Source: Lederbergia sp. NSJ-179
GTDB lineage: Bacteria > Bacillota > Bacilli > Bacillales > Bacillaceae_C
Assembly: GCF_022867885.1 (NCBI RefSeq)
Contig: NZ_JALIFP010000003.1
Coordinates: 124,001-188,000 of the forward strand
DNA: 64,000 nucleotides
Reading direction: 5' to 3'
A program made the translations under genes and the position numbers. Positions within the stretch are counted from its first letter, which is position 1, and each line of letters starts with the position of its first letter. Below are positions 26,576 through 35,587 of the stretch, piece by piece. The notes below the pieces were generated by a model. That model saw only the letters and a list, made by a program, of their open reading frames with translations, was not told the origin of the DNA and made no database searches.

Positions 26576-27685
26576 ATGTCTATTAAAAGGCGTTTAATTT
26601 TATCTAATATTGCCATGGTGATAGTCCCGGTCATTGCTCTCCTTCTTGTCGAAATGATCCTCGGTATTTTTCTTATTTATGTTTTCCATATGAAGGTGGA
26701 TGCGAATTTTGAAAGAATATTTGTCATGCTGAGATGGATAGCCTTGATTGTGATTTTAATGCTTACAAATGGTTTGATAACCTATTTTGTTTCGAAATCG
26801 ATTATAGAGCCTGTAGGTCAGCTCACAAATGCTGCTCAGAAAATCAGTAAAGGACAGCTACATTTCCAAATTGAACCGAAGGGTGAAGATGAAATTGGAC
26901 AATTAGCTAAAACTTTTGAACAAATGAGAAGGGAGTTAGAAGAAGCTGGGAAAATGCGATCTAAATATGAAGAAAATCGGAAAGAATTAATCGCTAACAT
27001 CTCCCACGATCTGAAAACACCTATTACCTCCATTAAAGGTTATGTAGAAGGAATCCGTGATGGAGTGGCCAACACTCCGGAAAAAATGGACCGTTACCTT
27101 CAAACCATATATACAAAAGCGCTGGATCTCGATCACCGTATTAATGAACTATTTTTATATTCAAAATTAGACGTTGGGAGTGTTCCTTTTCAATTTGAGG
27201 TAGTGGATGTACATAAATACCTTCTTGACCTGACCGAGGAACTTCAATTTGAATTAGAAAGAGAGGACGTCACCATTGCTTATGATACCGAATTAGCTGA
27301 TTCCTATAGGGCAAAAGTTGATCGGGAACAGTTAAAACGAGCTATTACAAACATCTTGCATAATAGTATAAAGTACATGGATAAAGAGGAAAAACAAATT
27401 CAGATACGCATGCAATTGGATGCGGATCATATTAGGATTCGGATTGAGGATAATGGCAGCGGTATACCTCAAGAAGATTTGCCCTATGTGTTTGACCGTT
27501 TTTACCGTGTGGACCCTTCAAGAAATACAGCGAAGGGCGGAACAGGGTTAGGACTTGCAATCGTGAAGCGGATCGTGGAGGGACATGGCGGTAAAATTTG
27601 GGCGGAAAGTGAAATGGGCAAAGGCACGAGCATTTCTTTTACACTTGAAAGGGTGAAAGCTGATGAAAAAAATATTAATCATTGA
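26576..27685 (+). CDS. Sensor histidine kinase with HAMP domain
   Basis: 369 residues: two helices (about 8-34 and 50-70) with a very short extracellular loop, HAMP (~70-125), the HisKA box with the phospho-acceptor in ANISHDLKTPITSIKG, then HATPase motifs (N box NILHNSIKY, G1 DNGSGIP, G2 GGTGLGLAI). The tiny loop suggests it senses the membrane or a partner protein. The ATG at 26576 follows GGTGAGGA; an ATG at 26558 lacks an SD. It overlaps the response regulator by 23 bp. Confidence 0.92.
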   Translation: MSIKRRLILSNIAMVIVPVIALLLVEMILGIFLIYVFHMKVDANFERIFVMLRWIALIVILMLTNGLITYFVSKSIIEPVGQLTNAAQKISKGQLHFQIEPKGEDEIGQLAKTFEQMRRELEEAGKMRSKYEENRKELIANISHDLKTPITSIKGYVEGIRDGVANTPEKMDRYLQTIYTKALDLDHRINELFLYSKLDVGSVPFQFEVVDVHKYLLDLTEELQFELEREDVTIAYDTELADSYRAKVDREQLKRAITNILHNSIKYMDKEEKQIQIRMQLDADHIRIRIEDNGSGIPQEDLPYVFDRFYRVDPSRNTAKGGTGLGLAIVKRIVEGHGGKIWAESEMGKGTSISFTLERVKADEKNINH

Positions 27686-28349
27686 GGATGAGCGAAGTAT
27701 TGCTGAACTTGAGCGTGATTACCTCGAAATAGATGGCTATTCAGTCGATATTGAAACGGATGGAGAAGCTGGACTAAAGCAAGCTTTGACACAAGACTAT
27801 GATCTCCTTTTATTGGATCTTATGTTGCCTGGCCTTGATGGTTTTGCCATCTGTAAAAAAATTCGTCAGGCAAAGGACATTCCCATTTTAATGGTATCTG
27901 CAAGGAAGGAGGATATTGATAAAATACGCGGCCTAGGACTTGGAGCTGATGATTATATCGTCAAACCTTTTAGTCCCAGTGAATTAGTGGCTAGAGTGAA
28001 AGCTCATCTTGCCAGATATCATCGTTTGGTAGGCAAAGATGAAAGGGTAAATTCCATTCATGCTAGAGGCTTACAAATAGATCAAGGCTCTAGAAAAGTC
28101 AGGGTCCATGAAAAAGAAGTGACACTAACGACAAAAGAATTTGATTTATTAACCTTTCTAGCCTCACACCCCAATCGGGTGTTTAGTAAGGAGCATTTAT
28201 TTGAACGAATCTGGGGCCTTGATTCAATGGGGGATATCGCCACAGTAACCGTACATATTCGTAAGATTCGTGAAAAAATCGAATTAGACCCATCCAACCC
28301 AGAATTTATTGAAACGGTTTGGGGAGCGGGGTATCGGTTTAAAGGATAG
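27663..28349 (+). CDS. OmpR/PhoB-family response regulator
   Basis: 228 residues. The receiver domain has the acidic pair EDE near the start, phospho-acceptor Asp in LLLDLMLPGLDG, and Lys in DDYIVKPFSPSEL. The C-terminal winged helix spans ~130-226. It is the partner of the overlapping histidine kinase; target genes cannot be read from the sequence, though the adjacent membrane genes are candidates. Confidence 0.93.
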   Translation: MKKILIIEDERSIAELERDYLEIDGYSVDIETDGEAGLKQALTQDYDLLLLDLMLPGLDGFAICKKIRQAKDIPILMVSARKEDIDKIRGLGLGADDYIVKPFSPSELVARVKAHLARYHRLVGKDERVNSIHARGLQIDQGSRKVRVHEKEVTLTTKEFDLLTFLASHPNRVFSKEHLFERIWGLDSMGDIATVTVHIRKIREKIELDPSNPEFIETVWGAGYRFKG

Positions 28350-28378
28350 ATTTCCGGCGGAAATAAGGTAATTGAAAC

Positions 28379-28500
28379 GTAAGTGACCGTTTTAAGCACC
28401 TGAGCCGTTTTTTGGGCTTTATGAACGGTTCTAAGTGACCATTTTTAACATTTAGGCTGTTTTTTGGGTTTTATAAAACCTTTTACGTGACCAATTTAAG
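28379..28500. repeat. Three imperfect ~52-nt tandem repeats
   Basis: AAGTGACC recurs at 28381 and 28433, and CGTGACC at 28486. Each is followed by a diverged GAGCCGTTTTTTGGGCTTTA or AGGCTGTTTTTTGGGTTTTA segment. It is noncoding and lies between the response regulator and the DUF6220 gene. Confidence 0.65.
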
Positions 28501-28580
28501 TTACTAGTCATTATTTAAGTCTTTACGAACTTTCGAAGACACTGTAAAAGAAAAAACAATGTATGTTTTAACAATATGTG

Positions 28581-28618
28581 AAGAAGCTCATCCCCTCTCG
28601 AAGATGAGCTTCTTTTTC
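28581..28618 (+). terminator. Terminator downstream of the two-component operon
   Basis: GAAGCTCATC pairs with GATGAGCTTC and is followed by TTTTTC. Confidence 0.85.
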
Positions 28619-28763
28619 TATGATATGAGTTTTTTCAGTTACGATTATAGGTTTTACAACAAATCTTAATTAAGAAATATTTAATAAATTGGTTAGAAGG
28701 ATTTTAGAAGTAAGCTGTATCTTATGAATAGGGAAGGCAATCTTGTTTAAGAAGAGAGGGAAG

Positions 28764-29179
28764 ATGATGCCAGAATTAAATACGAAACGAGTACAAATAG
28801 GGCATTATTGTTTTTTCTTGTTGGCCGTTATTTTTACATTTTTATAATGGTGCAAATTTTTTATGCAGGGTGGGCCATTTTTGTTGAGGCTAGTGCATGG
28901 TCAAAACATATGATGTTTATTCATTTATTTGGTTTTAACCTTCCTATATTCATGCTCATCATCGCATGGATCGGGAAAATGCCGCGCTGGTCGTATGGAC
29001 ACGTAATAGGCTTAATGGGCTGGGTTTTCGTTATGTATTTTACTGGGAATATGCGTGGGAATCTTCCGATTATGGCTGCGCTTCATCCTATCATGGCCAT
29101 GCTGTTATCGATGCATTCAAGTGTGCTTGTTTGGAAAGTAGGAAATTTCATTTTTAAAAAGAAGGAGCGAGCGGTATGA
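28764..29179 (+). pseudogene. DUF6220-family membrane protein with an N-terminal frameshift
   Basis: An ATG at 28764 with SD AGAGAGGGA starts MMPELNTKRVQIGHYCFFLL and runs to a stop at about 28847. The rest of the protein (IMVQIFYAGWAIFVEASAW onward, about four helices) is in another frame that opens at a TTG at 28808. Family members begin with an RxGxYxFxxLA... helix that continues into the xMVQxFxAG helix, so the two halves belong together. One base appears to be missing within the T-rich stretch 28808-28845. Translation from the TTG would give a 123-residue protein lacking the leader. Confidence 0.65.
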
Positions 29180-29382
29180 GAACGTTATTGTCCATTCTTG
29201 TTGGAATTGTAGGGGGCTTTGTACTTGGCATTGCCTTATCCAGTTTTATCGGGGTTTTTACCTATATGATGTTTGATCAACCATTTGGAATTAAATTTCT
29301 TCCCTATTTTACGGCGTTATTTTGCGCCATTCTTATCCCGATGTGGGAACAAAGAAGAATTAAACAGAAGTCTGGCGATTAA
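29176..29382 (+). CDS. DUF5957-family small membrane protein
   Basis: 68 residues with two helices (MRTLLSILVGIVGGFVLGIA and FLPYFTALFCAILIPMW) and a basic tail. Its ATG overlaps the preceding stop codon (4 bp), so the two are coupled. Function unknown. Confidence 0.75.
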   Translation: MRTLLSILVGIVGGFVLGIALSSFIGVFTYMMFDQPFGIKFLPYFTALFCAILIPMWEQRRIKQKSGD

Positions 29383-29402
29383 TATCCCTATGATTTTGAT
29401 CC

Positions 29403-29439
29403 AACGCTCCATAAGATTGATTGATGGAGCGTATTTTTT
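29403..29439 (+). terminator. Terminator after the DUF5957 gene
   Basis: ACGCTCCAT pairs with ATGGAGCGT and is followed by ATTTTTT. It sits between convergent genes. Confidence 0.8.
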
Positions 29440-29445
29440 ATTGCT

Positions 29446-29856
29446 TCAATTTTCTCGAGGAATGATAAAGCCATTTGAAATGGGATGAAAACCAAGCTTA
29501 GGGTAATAATCCATCGCTGTAGGTGCTGATAATAAAATGAGGGCAACTTGTTCACCTAGCTGTTCTTGCAGTTGTTGAACAAGCTTTTTTCCGATTCCTC
29601 GTTTTTGATACTGTTGATCTACAGCTAAATCAGATAAATAACAGCAATAGCTAAAGTCGGTGATCGCCCTTGCGATACCAACCAGTCTATCCTTATCCCA
29701 AGCCGAATAGGTGATGTCGGCGTGATCAATCATTTTCTGAAGACGTGGAAGATCTTCATAAGGTCTTTTGATTCCAGAAGCCTGAAATAAGCGGGATAAT
29801 TCTTTTGGAGTTATGATTGCATTTTTGGTGTACGTAATCGTATTTTTTGTGTTCAT
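29446..29856 (-). CDS. GNAT-family N-acetyltransferase
   Basis: 136 residues. The acetyl-CoA loop is QQYQKRGIGKKLV (Q/RxxGxG/A pattern), preceded by LSDLAVDQQY, and the C-terminus AMDYYPKLGFHPI matches the family's Y-x-KxGF motif. SD AAAAGGAGCC lies before the ATG. Substrate unknown. Confidence 0.87.
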   Translation of the reverse strand: MNTKNTITYTKNAIITPKELSRLFQASGIKRPYEDLPRLQKMIDHADITYSAWDKDRLVGIARAITDFSYCCYLSDLAVDQQYQKRGIGKKLVQQLQEQLGEQVALILLSAPTAMDYYPKLGFHPISNGFIIPREN

Positions 29857-29997
29857 GATTGGCTCCTTTTTAACTTAGCATATAAGGGATGTTCTTTTGA
29901 TGTCAATATCGTTTGAATATTTATTCCAGCTCAAAACGAATCTTTTTTTCGGAAATTCCGTATACTTTGATAGAAGAATGTAAAGGATGTGTCGTAT

Positions 29998-30708
29998 TTG
30001 GCCGAATATGAAGAGAAAGTCAGAGATGAGCTTGCCCTTTGGCAGAGAAAAATATTGAAACGATCGAGCCTTTTGAATCGAGTGTCGAAACAAACCCAAA
30101 CGAAAGTGAATCGTTTGATTCCAGAAAAGATTCACCATGTGATGACCGAGAGTATCAAAAATATGGTGAAAGCGACTCTTGTTGGCTCCAATGTGACGAC
30201 AAAGAAAAGGGAGTCAATAGAGGTAAATCTTTTCGAGCAGGATGAACAATTGAAAGAAAAACTTTCAACCTACCGAAAAACTGCAGTCATTGAGGGAGCT
30301 GGTACAGGTGCAGGCGGCATTTTGCTTGGACTTGCTGACTTTCCTTTATTATTGTCGATTAAAATGAAATTTTTATTTGAAGCGGCTGCGATTTACGGAT
30401 TTGATACCAATAAATATGAAGAACGTCTTTTTATCCTCCATGTATTCCAGTTAGCTTTTTCTAGTGATGAAAAAAGAAAAGAAGTTTTCGATACGATGAA
30501 AAATTGGGAAACAAAGAAGCAGGAGCTCCTTGATGTTGATTGGCGTGTTTTCCAACAAGAATATCGAGATTATATTGATTTAGCGAAAATGCTCCAATTA
30601 ATTCCTGGAATAGGCGCTGTTGTCGGAGCATATGCCAATTATAATTTACTGGATCAGCTTGGAGAAACAGCGATGAATGCCTATCGGCTGCGGCTATTAG
30701 GTGTCTAA
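29998..30708 (+). CDS. EcsC-family protein
   Basis: 236 residues from the TTG at 29998, which has AAAGGA about 10 bp upstream; a GTG at 29989 is the alternative. Family signatures include EGAGTGAGGILLGLADFPLL and the C-terminal MLQLIPGIGAVVGAYANYNL. EcsC is linked to the EcsAB transporter in B. subtilis, but stand-alone EcsC-family proteins are common and functionally unclear. Peripheral or with two short hydrophobic hairpins. Confidence 0.85.
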   Translation: MAEYEEKVRDELALWQRKILKRSSLLNRVSKQTQTKVNRLIPEKIHHVMTESIKNMVKATLVGSNVTTKKRESIEVNLFEQDEQLKEKLSTYRKTAVIEGAGTGAGGILLGLADFPLLLSIKMKFLFEAAAIYGFDTNKYEERLFILHVFQLAFSSDEKRKEVFDTMKNWETKKQELLDVDWRVFQQEYRDYIDLAKMLQLIPGIGAVVGAYANYNLLDQLGETAMNAYRLRLLGV

Positions 30709-30727
30709 AAAGAAAGGAGGAAATGCA

Positions 30728-31249
30728 ATGGAAGAAAGTAGAATATCCATTCGTACTTTGATGAAGGACGATTTTGCTACAATCGCACGGGCCTTTCAAG
30801 ATCAAGGTTGGCAGAAGCCAGCTTCCCAATATGAACGCTATTATCAGGAGCAACTCAATGGAGAGAGAGTCGTTCTTATAGCTGAATATTCAAACCAGTT
30901 TGCGGGCTATGTAACGATAAAATGGGAATCGACTTATCCGCCATTTTCTGAAAAGGAGATTCCAGAAATAGTGGATTTGAATGTATTGATCAACGATCAA
31001 AATAAGGGAATTGCCACCGTGCTTATGGATGAAGCGGAGAAAATAGTCAAAGAAAAAAGTGCTGTAATTGGGATTGGTTTTGGGCTAACAGGAGACTATG
31101 GTGCGGCCCAACGCTTGTATGTAAAAAGAGGCTATATTCCTGATGGACTCGGAATCTCGCAAAGTGGAAAAATATTGAAACGTGGAGATCAGGTACAGGT
31201 AGATGATGATCTAGCATTATATTTAACAAAATCCCTACATAACGTGTAG
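30728..31249 (+). CDS. GNAT-family N-acetyltransferase
   Basis: 173 residues from the ATG at 30728, 8 bp after AAAGGAGG; the frame upstream overlaps the EcsC gene end. DLNVLINDQNKGIATVLMDE is the acetyl-CoA binding region, and GDYGAAQRLYVKRGYIPDG the usual C-terminal motif. It begins 19 bp after the EcsC gene, so probably co-transcribed. Confidence 0.88.
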   Translation: MEESRISIRTLMKDDFATIARAFQDQGWQKPASQYERYYQEQLNGERVVLIAEYSNQFAGYVTIKWESTYPPFSEKEIPEIVDLNVLINDQNKGIATVLMDEAEKIVKEKSAVIGIGFGLTGDYGAAQRLYVKRGYIPDGLGISQSGKILKRGDQVQVDDDLALYLTKSLHNV

Positions 31250-31457
31250 ACGGGATCCATAGTTATTTAGTTTGTCAAGACTTTGTGATGGGGCAAGTAT
31301 CATTCAGACTTCTACATAATCTATTGCGGGGCCGAAGTCAGAATCCCGTTCATGGAAAAATATGGCATTCACAACGATCTTCCTATTTCCAATCAGGCCT
31401 GATTAAGGTAGCATGAACCCAAGAAAAAATGGTTCGTTTGGGGAGGGATGTGAATTG

Positions 31458-33428
31458 ATGGAGGGGAAAATCGGCAAATTTCGCCATACAATAAGATCAA
31501 CTCTAGATAGAATGGATACGGTTTGGCAGAACTTTATTCGGAAATATCCAGCGGTCGTCTATCTATATATGATTCTATCCTGGCTTTTAGTCATTGCTTT
31601 TCTCATTAGTCTTTTTGTCTTTGAGGATTCACGGAAGATGACAATCCAATTTTTATGGTCTTTCTACGTAATTCTGCAATTCTGGCTGCTTTGTCGGAGT
31701 AAGACGTTGTCATGGAAGCAATATACCCGTTTTTTCATTGCTGGTGCCTGGGCCATCGTACCTTTGACAAATGTGGCCGTGCTTTTGATGACAAAGCTAT
31801 TTGGAGGCTCGACCTCTGATTTTTGGAGTATGTCGATTGTCACACCGATTATGGAAGAGGTTATCAAGCTGTTGCCGCTTGGTATGTACTTATTCTTATC
31901 AAGGCGTGCCTCCTCTTTGAGTCTTGTGGACTATGCCTTAATTGGAGCAGCATCAGGTGCGGGATTTCAATTGATGGAGGAATTTGCAAGAAGGATCGCT
32001 TCAGGGAATATGTATGGTTCTACCCTTTTGGGCGGCACTGTACTCCATTGGGATCTGTTTACGCTTTTTCCTGGGCATTTTGAAGAAAGCTTTTTACCTA
32101 CGCAAATGTCGGCTGGGCATGGTTTATTGACTGCTATGATTACGCTTGCAGTTGGTTTTGCTATAAGGTTTAAAAGTAAATTCACTAAGTATCTATTCCT
32201 ATTTCCTGGCATCTGTCTTTTCATCGCGATTTTGGATCATGCTTTGTGGAATGGAAGCTACCAATTTCCAGATTGGATTCGGGCTATTCATGACTTAATG
32301 GGAAGTGGCTATCGAACGAAAACTTGGTTTTTGATGATGTTAGGTATGGCTTTAATCATTGATTATGCCGATCTAAATAGAAATAAGGAGCAGATCCCGA
32401 GGCTACCGCATGAAAAAGTCATTAACCCATTCTCTGAAATCTGGAATTTGATCATTGCTTTTTTCAAAAGTCGCCAGCATTATGGGTTTTTGTTGCATTT
32501 TTATCGAGAGCGTCGAGAGTTCAACTTGACTCTCCTCTATGGAAACAGCGAAGCTAAGGAGACGCGTCTTCCGCAATTAACGAAAAATGTTGAAAAATAT
32601 TATCAAATTATTCTAGCGATTGCCGCGACGCTTTTAGTGATAATGATGTACAGCGGATGGGAATATGTAGCTAGTGGTTACGAGGCCTGTTTCGCCTGTC
32701 TATTTGATAGCCTACAAAATTGGTGGGATGGATTATCTGGTTGGGAAAAAGGAGCCATTTTTGCAGGAGCGTTCGCTTTAACGGTTCCATTTTTAGGTGT
32801 CTGGTCTGCGCTTGCAGCTGCTTCAACTGGAATTGGTCTCGCTGCAAGTGGAAAAGAGATTGCGGATGTGATCCGCCATCCGAAAAAGCTCATGAGCCCT
32901 GAATATGCGGCGGCCTCAGTGCTGACGATTGGTATGAGCCGGCTTCCTTTTGGTAAAATTGTTTCCAAGAAAATATTAAAAGCAGGAAAAGGAATTGAAC
33001 GCTTTGAGCTTACAACGGCTAGTGGTTTAACGTATCGAACATCTATTGGCAGTAAGGGAGAGCTTCTCTCAGTTTTCGCAAAAATCGAAAAGCGCCATTT
33101 GGGAAAAGGGACGCAAACCAATAGTGCCTCAAGAAAATATGTAAGAAAGCTTGGAAAGTCAACAGATGATGCTGGGCATGCGATTGGCAATAATCTTGGG
33201 GGACTCGGCAATAAGTATTCTGGGAATATTTTTCCGCAAAATCTGGGTATAAACAGGGGAGCATTTCGGGAATTTGAAAAATTAATTGCCAAAGAAGTAG
33301 CAGCGAATAAAAATGTATTTGTCCGGGTTGTCCCTAAATATGCGGCTGGTTCGACGAGACCTTATGAGATAGCCTATCATGTAAGAATTGACGGAGTAAC
33401 GATTAAGCGAGTTTTCCCAAATCCATAA
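31458..33428 (+). CDS. PrsW-like intramembrane protease fused to a C-terminal DNA/RNA non-specific endonuclease domain
   Basis: 656 residues; numbering from the ATG at 31458 (GGGAGGG upstream; a longer frame starts before that SD). About eight N-terminal helices (~30-300) carry PrsW signatures: EEVIK (Glu133-Glu134), FQLMEEF (Glu174-175), and His221 and His261 in the GHGLLTA and LDHALW segments. A soluble link follows, then further helices (~383-400, 430-465). The last ~110 residues match Endonuclease_NS_2-type toxin domains: DDAGHAIGNNLGG (residues 570-582), then NIFPQN and RGAFREFEK. This is the layout of a membrane toxin that could be freed by proteolysis. The next gene, 21 bp on, looks like an immunity protein. 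Confidence 0.8.
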   Translation: MEGKIGKFRHTIRSTLDRMDTVWQNFIRKYPAVVYLYMILSWLLVIAFLISLFVFEDSRKMTIQFLWSFYVILQFWLLCRSKTLSWKQYTRFFIAGAWAIVPLTNVAVLLMTKLFGGSTSDFWSMSIVTPIMEEVIKLLPLGMYLFLSRRASSLSLVDYALIGAASGAGFQLMEEFARRIASGNMYGSTLLGGTVLHWDLFTLFPGHFEESFLPTQMSAGHGLLTAMITLAVGFAIRFKSKFTKYLFLFPGICLFIAILDHALWNGSYQFPDWIRAIHDLMGSGYRTKTWFLMMLGMALIIDYADLNRNKEQIPRLPHEKVINPFSEIWNLIIAFFKSRQHYGFLLHFYRERREFNLTLLYGNSEAKETRLPQLTKNVEKYYQIILAIAATLLVIMMYSGWEYVASGYEACFACLFDSLQNWWDGLSGWEKGAIFAGAFALTVPFLGVWSALAAASTGIGLAASGKEIADVIRHPKKLMSPEYAAASVLTIGMSRLPFGKIVSKKILKAGKGIERFELTTASGLTYRTSIGSKGELLSVFAKIEKRHLGKGTQTNSASRKYVRKLGKSTDDAGHAIGNNLGGLGNKYSGNIFPQNLGINRGAFREFEKLIAKEVAANKNVFVRVVPKYAAGSTRPYEIAYHVRIDGVTIKRVFPNP

Positions 33429-33449
33429 ATGACAGGGAGTTGAAGAAAA

Positions 33450-34142
33450 ATGTCCGGTTATGTTTTAAAAATAGATGAGACAGAGCAACAGCAAAAAGAA
33501 AGCGATCATTCTTTTATTGGTGGTCAGCCTCGACTTCCAGAGGATAGGCCAATACCTCATTGTCAATTATGCGGTACGGAACAAACCTTCTTTTTTCAAG
33601 TCGCCTTTCCAGAAGGTCATTTATGGGAAGGGTTGACAATGGCTGTTTTTCACTGCACAAGCTGTGCTCATGAGGGGGAGCGTATTCCGGAAATATTGCC
33701 AGTTCCTTTAAAAGGGGCCGATATTCCGAAGGGCTTTCTTGAGTCCTACCAACGAAATTTTAAAATTGAAGTCTTTGCGACGAAAGATGGGATGGTTCGA
33801 AAAGATTATCAAGAAAAAATTCAATTTAAACGTTGGATACTTGAGGCTGTAAACGGAGACCCCGAGGCTAATAAAGTGGGCGGGAAGCCTAATTGGCTTT
33901 TGGAAGATGAAGCGCCAGCCACTTATGATGGAAAAGTACCGATGTTTTTCCTTATGCAATTAATGGAGGATTTTCAGTTTGAAATTGTGGAAGATGCTCC
34001 ACCGCAAATGCAAATTGGGTTGAGAGGTAACCCTGAGCCTTCTCAGGAACGGTATTATGAGCTTTTTCTAGCCAATCAGCTTTATTTTTTCGGAACGGAA
34101 GAAAAATCAGACCCGCTAGTTTATGTATTGACACAGATTTAG
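33450..34142 (+). CDS. DUF1963-like zinc-ribbon protein, probable immunity protein
   Basis: 230 residues, cytosolic, acidic. HSFIGGQPRLPEDRPIPHCQ near residues 20-39 resembles the GGxPxLP start of DUF1963/YwqG proteins. Cys38-x2-Cys41 and Cys69-x2-Cys72 probably bind zinc. It begins 21 bp after the PrsW-nuclease gene on the same strand. An acidic cytosolic partner directly behind a nuclease-toxin gene is the usual arrangement for an immunity gene; that role is inferred, not shown. No gene with a known immunity family (such as DUF600) is present instead. Confidence 0.65.
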   Translation: MSGYVLKIDETEQQQKESDHSFIGGQPRLPEDRPIPHCQLCGTEQTFFFQVAFPEGHLWEGLTMAVFHCTSCAHEGERIPEILPVPLKGADIPKGFLESYQRNFKIEVFATKDGMVRKDYQEKIQFKRWILEAVNGDPEANKVGGKPNWLLEDEAPATYDGKVPMFFLMQLMEDFQFEIVEDAPPQMQIGLRGNPEPSQERYYELFLANQLYFFGTEEKSDPLVYVLTQI

Positions 34143-34307
34143 AGAGAGGCATCCATAGAACAACTCCTCGATCATGAATAATCGTATTTCGAAAGCAGTA
34201 CACATTTTCTTGGCGCATGAAAAGTTCCGCTTTTTCCCAGAAAAGGGGATTTACCTTAGTATGGTGAAAAGATAAAAAAGAGAAAATTTTGAGAGGAGCT
34301 TCATATT

Positions 34308-35324
34308 TTGGAAAATCCTATTTATCATCGCTTACAACCTGCCCCTGTTCAAGGGGGATACAAAGAGGAAGATTATTTTATTTGGTGTGGATCATGTGTG
34401 AAAGGGGAAGACGGAAGATATCATTTATTTGCATCGCGTTGGAAAAGAGATCTTGGTTTTGGTGCCAATTGGCTGTTTAATTGTGAAGTTGTTCGTGCTT
34501 CCAGTGATAATCCGGAAGGCCCGTACCGCTTTGAGGAAGTGGTATTGGAACGAAGGGAACGCACCTATTTTGACGGAATGAATCAACATAACCCTTATAT
34601 TCAGTATTGGAACGGTACGTATTATCTTTATTATATGGGTACAACATTCGGCGGCCCTATCCCAACGCCGGAAAACCCGCCGTCCAGTGAGCGTGTATTA
34701 GAGGTTTGGAATAATAAGCGTATAGGCCTTGCGACAGCAACTTCTGTATTCGGCCCTTGGGAGCGATTGGATAAACCCTTACTGGAACCTCGGCCCGGTA
34801 AATGGGATTGTACGATCACGACCAACCCTGCTGTGACGATTTTGCCTGATGGGACAACTTATATGATCTATAAATCGAGAGAGTATGCGGGTGCCACGCT
34901 TCAATTAGGGGTTGCGATCGCGGATCAACCTGAGGGGCCGTTTCGACGCCTTGCAGATGATCCCATCCTTAACTTCTCGGATCCTGATTTGCATGTAGAA
35001 GATCCCTTCTTATGGTATTCCGACAATCAATTCCATCTATTGGTTAAAGATGACTTTAAAAATAATTCCAATGGTTTAACGGGAGAATGGGGCGCTGGTG
35101 TCTATGCAAGCAGCACAGATTGCGTACATTGGGATATTCACAAGGGAAAAGCCTATTCACGGACAGTGAACTGGGATGATGGTACTCAGAAACAAATGAC
35201 GAATTTGGAAAGACCTTTTTTATTAATAGAAAATAATGTCCCTACCCATCTTTTTGCAGCGACTGGCATCGGGGAAGTATGGAATTTCGACCATACATGG
35301 AATATGGTTATTCCTCTTTCTTGA
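34308..35324 (+). CDS. Beta-propeller glycoside hydrolase (GH43-like)
   Basis: 338 residues, no signal peptide, so cytosolic. Repeated blade motifs are seen: EDYFIWCGSCVKGEDGRYHL, then NPYIQYWNGTYYLYYMGTTF, NPAVTILPDGTTYMIYKSRE and HVEDPFLWYSDNQFHLLVKD. This pattern (N/D-P-x-hydrophobic-G-x-Y/H-Y/L) is that of five-bladed GH43/GH32-type enzymes. The substrate is unknown; probable acidic residues are the Asp/Glu of EED (near 20) and VEDP. It starts at TTG after GAGAGGAG. Stand-alone. Confidence 0.75.
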   Translation: MENPIYHRLQPAPVQGGYKEEDYFIWCGSCVKGEDGRYHLFASRWKRDLGFGANWLFNCEVVRASSDNPEGPYRFEEVVLERRERTYFDGMNQHNPYIQYWNGTYYLYYMGTTFGGPIPTPENPPSSERVLEVWNNKRIGLATATSVFGPWERLDKPLLEPRPGKWDCTITTNPAVTILPDGTTYMIYKSREYAGATLQLGVAIADQPEGPFRRLADDPILNFSDPDLHVEDPFLWYSDNQFHLLVKDDFKNNSNGLTGEWGAGVYASSTDCVHWDIHKGKAYSRTVNWDDGTQKQMTNLERPFLLIENNVPTHLFAATGIGEVWNFDHTWNMVIPLS

Positions 35325-35398
35325 GTAACACGAAAAATTCATTCGTGTAAGGAGATGAGTTCCATTTTGCAATAAAACTTGGTTTTGCGATTGTTGTT

Positions 35399-35433
35399 TA
35401 GGCAGATTCCCTTCGTTTTTTCAGGAGAATCTG
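35399..35433 (+). terminator. Hairpin after the glycosidase gene
   Basis: GCAGATTC pairs with GAATCTGC around a 17-nt T-rich loop and is followed by TTGTACATTTT. The T-run is weak, so this is a tentative terminator. Confidence 0.45.
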
Positions 35434-35587
35434 CTTGTACATTTTCCCCAGAAGTATGAGACATACGCCTTAGCCCCGCAAACATCCAAATAATTTTTAT
35501 AAATTCCCCAACACTTTCTCTTTCTGAAACGTTATACAAATGAGGACGGGAAAAAACATTACCGAACGCTTGAAATGAGATGATTGT

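Noticed and set aside
32678-33292. 204-codon minus-strand frame
   Set aside because: Shadow of the PrsW-nuclease gene; Pro/Ser-rich antisense composition.
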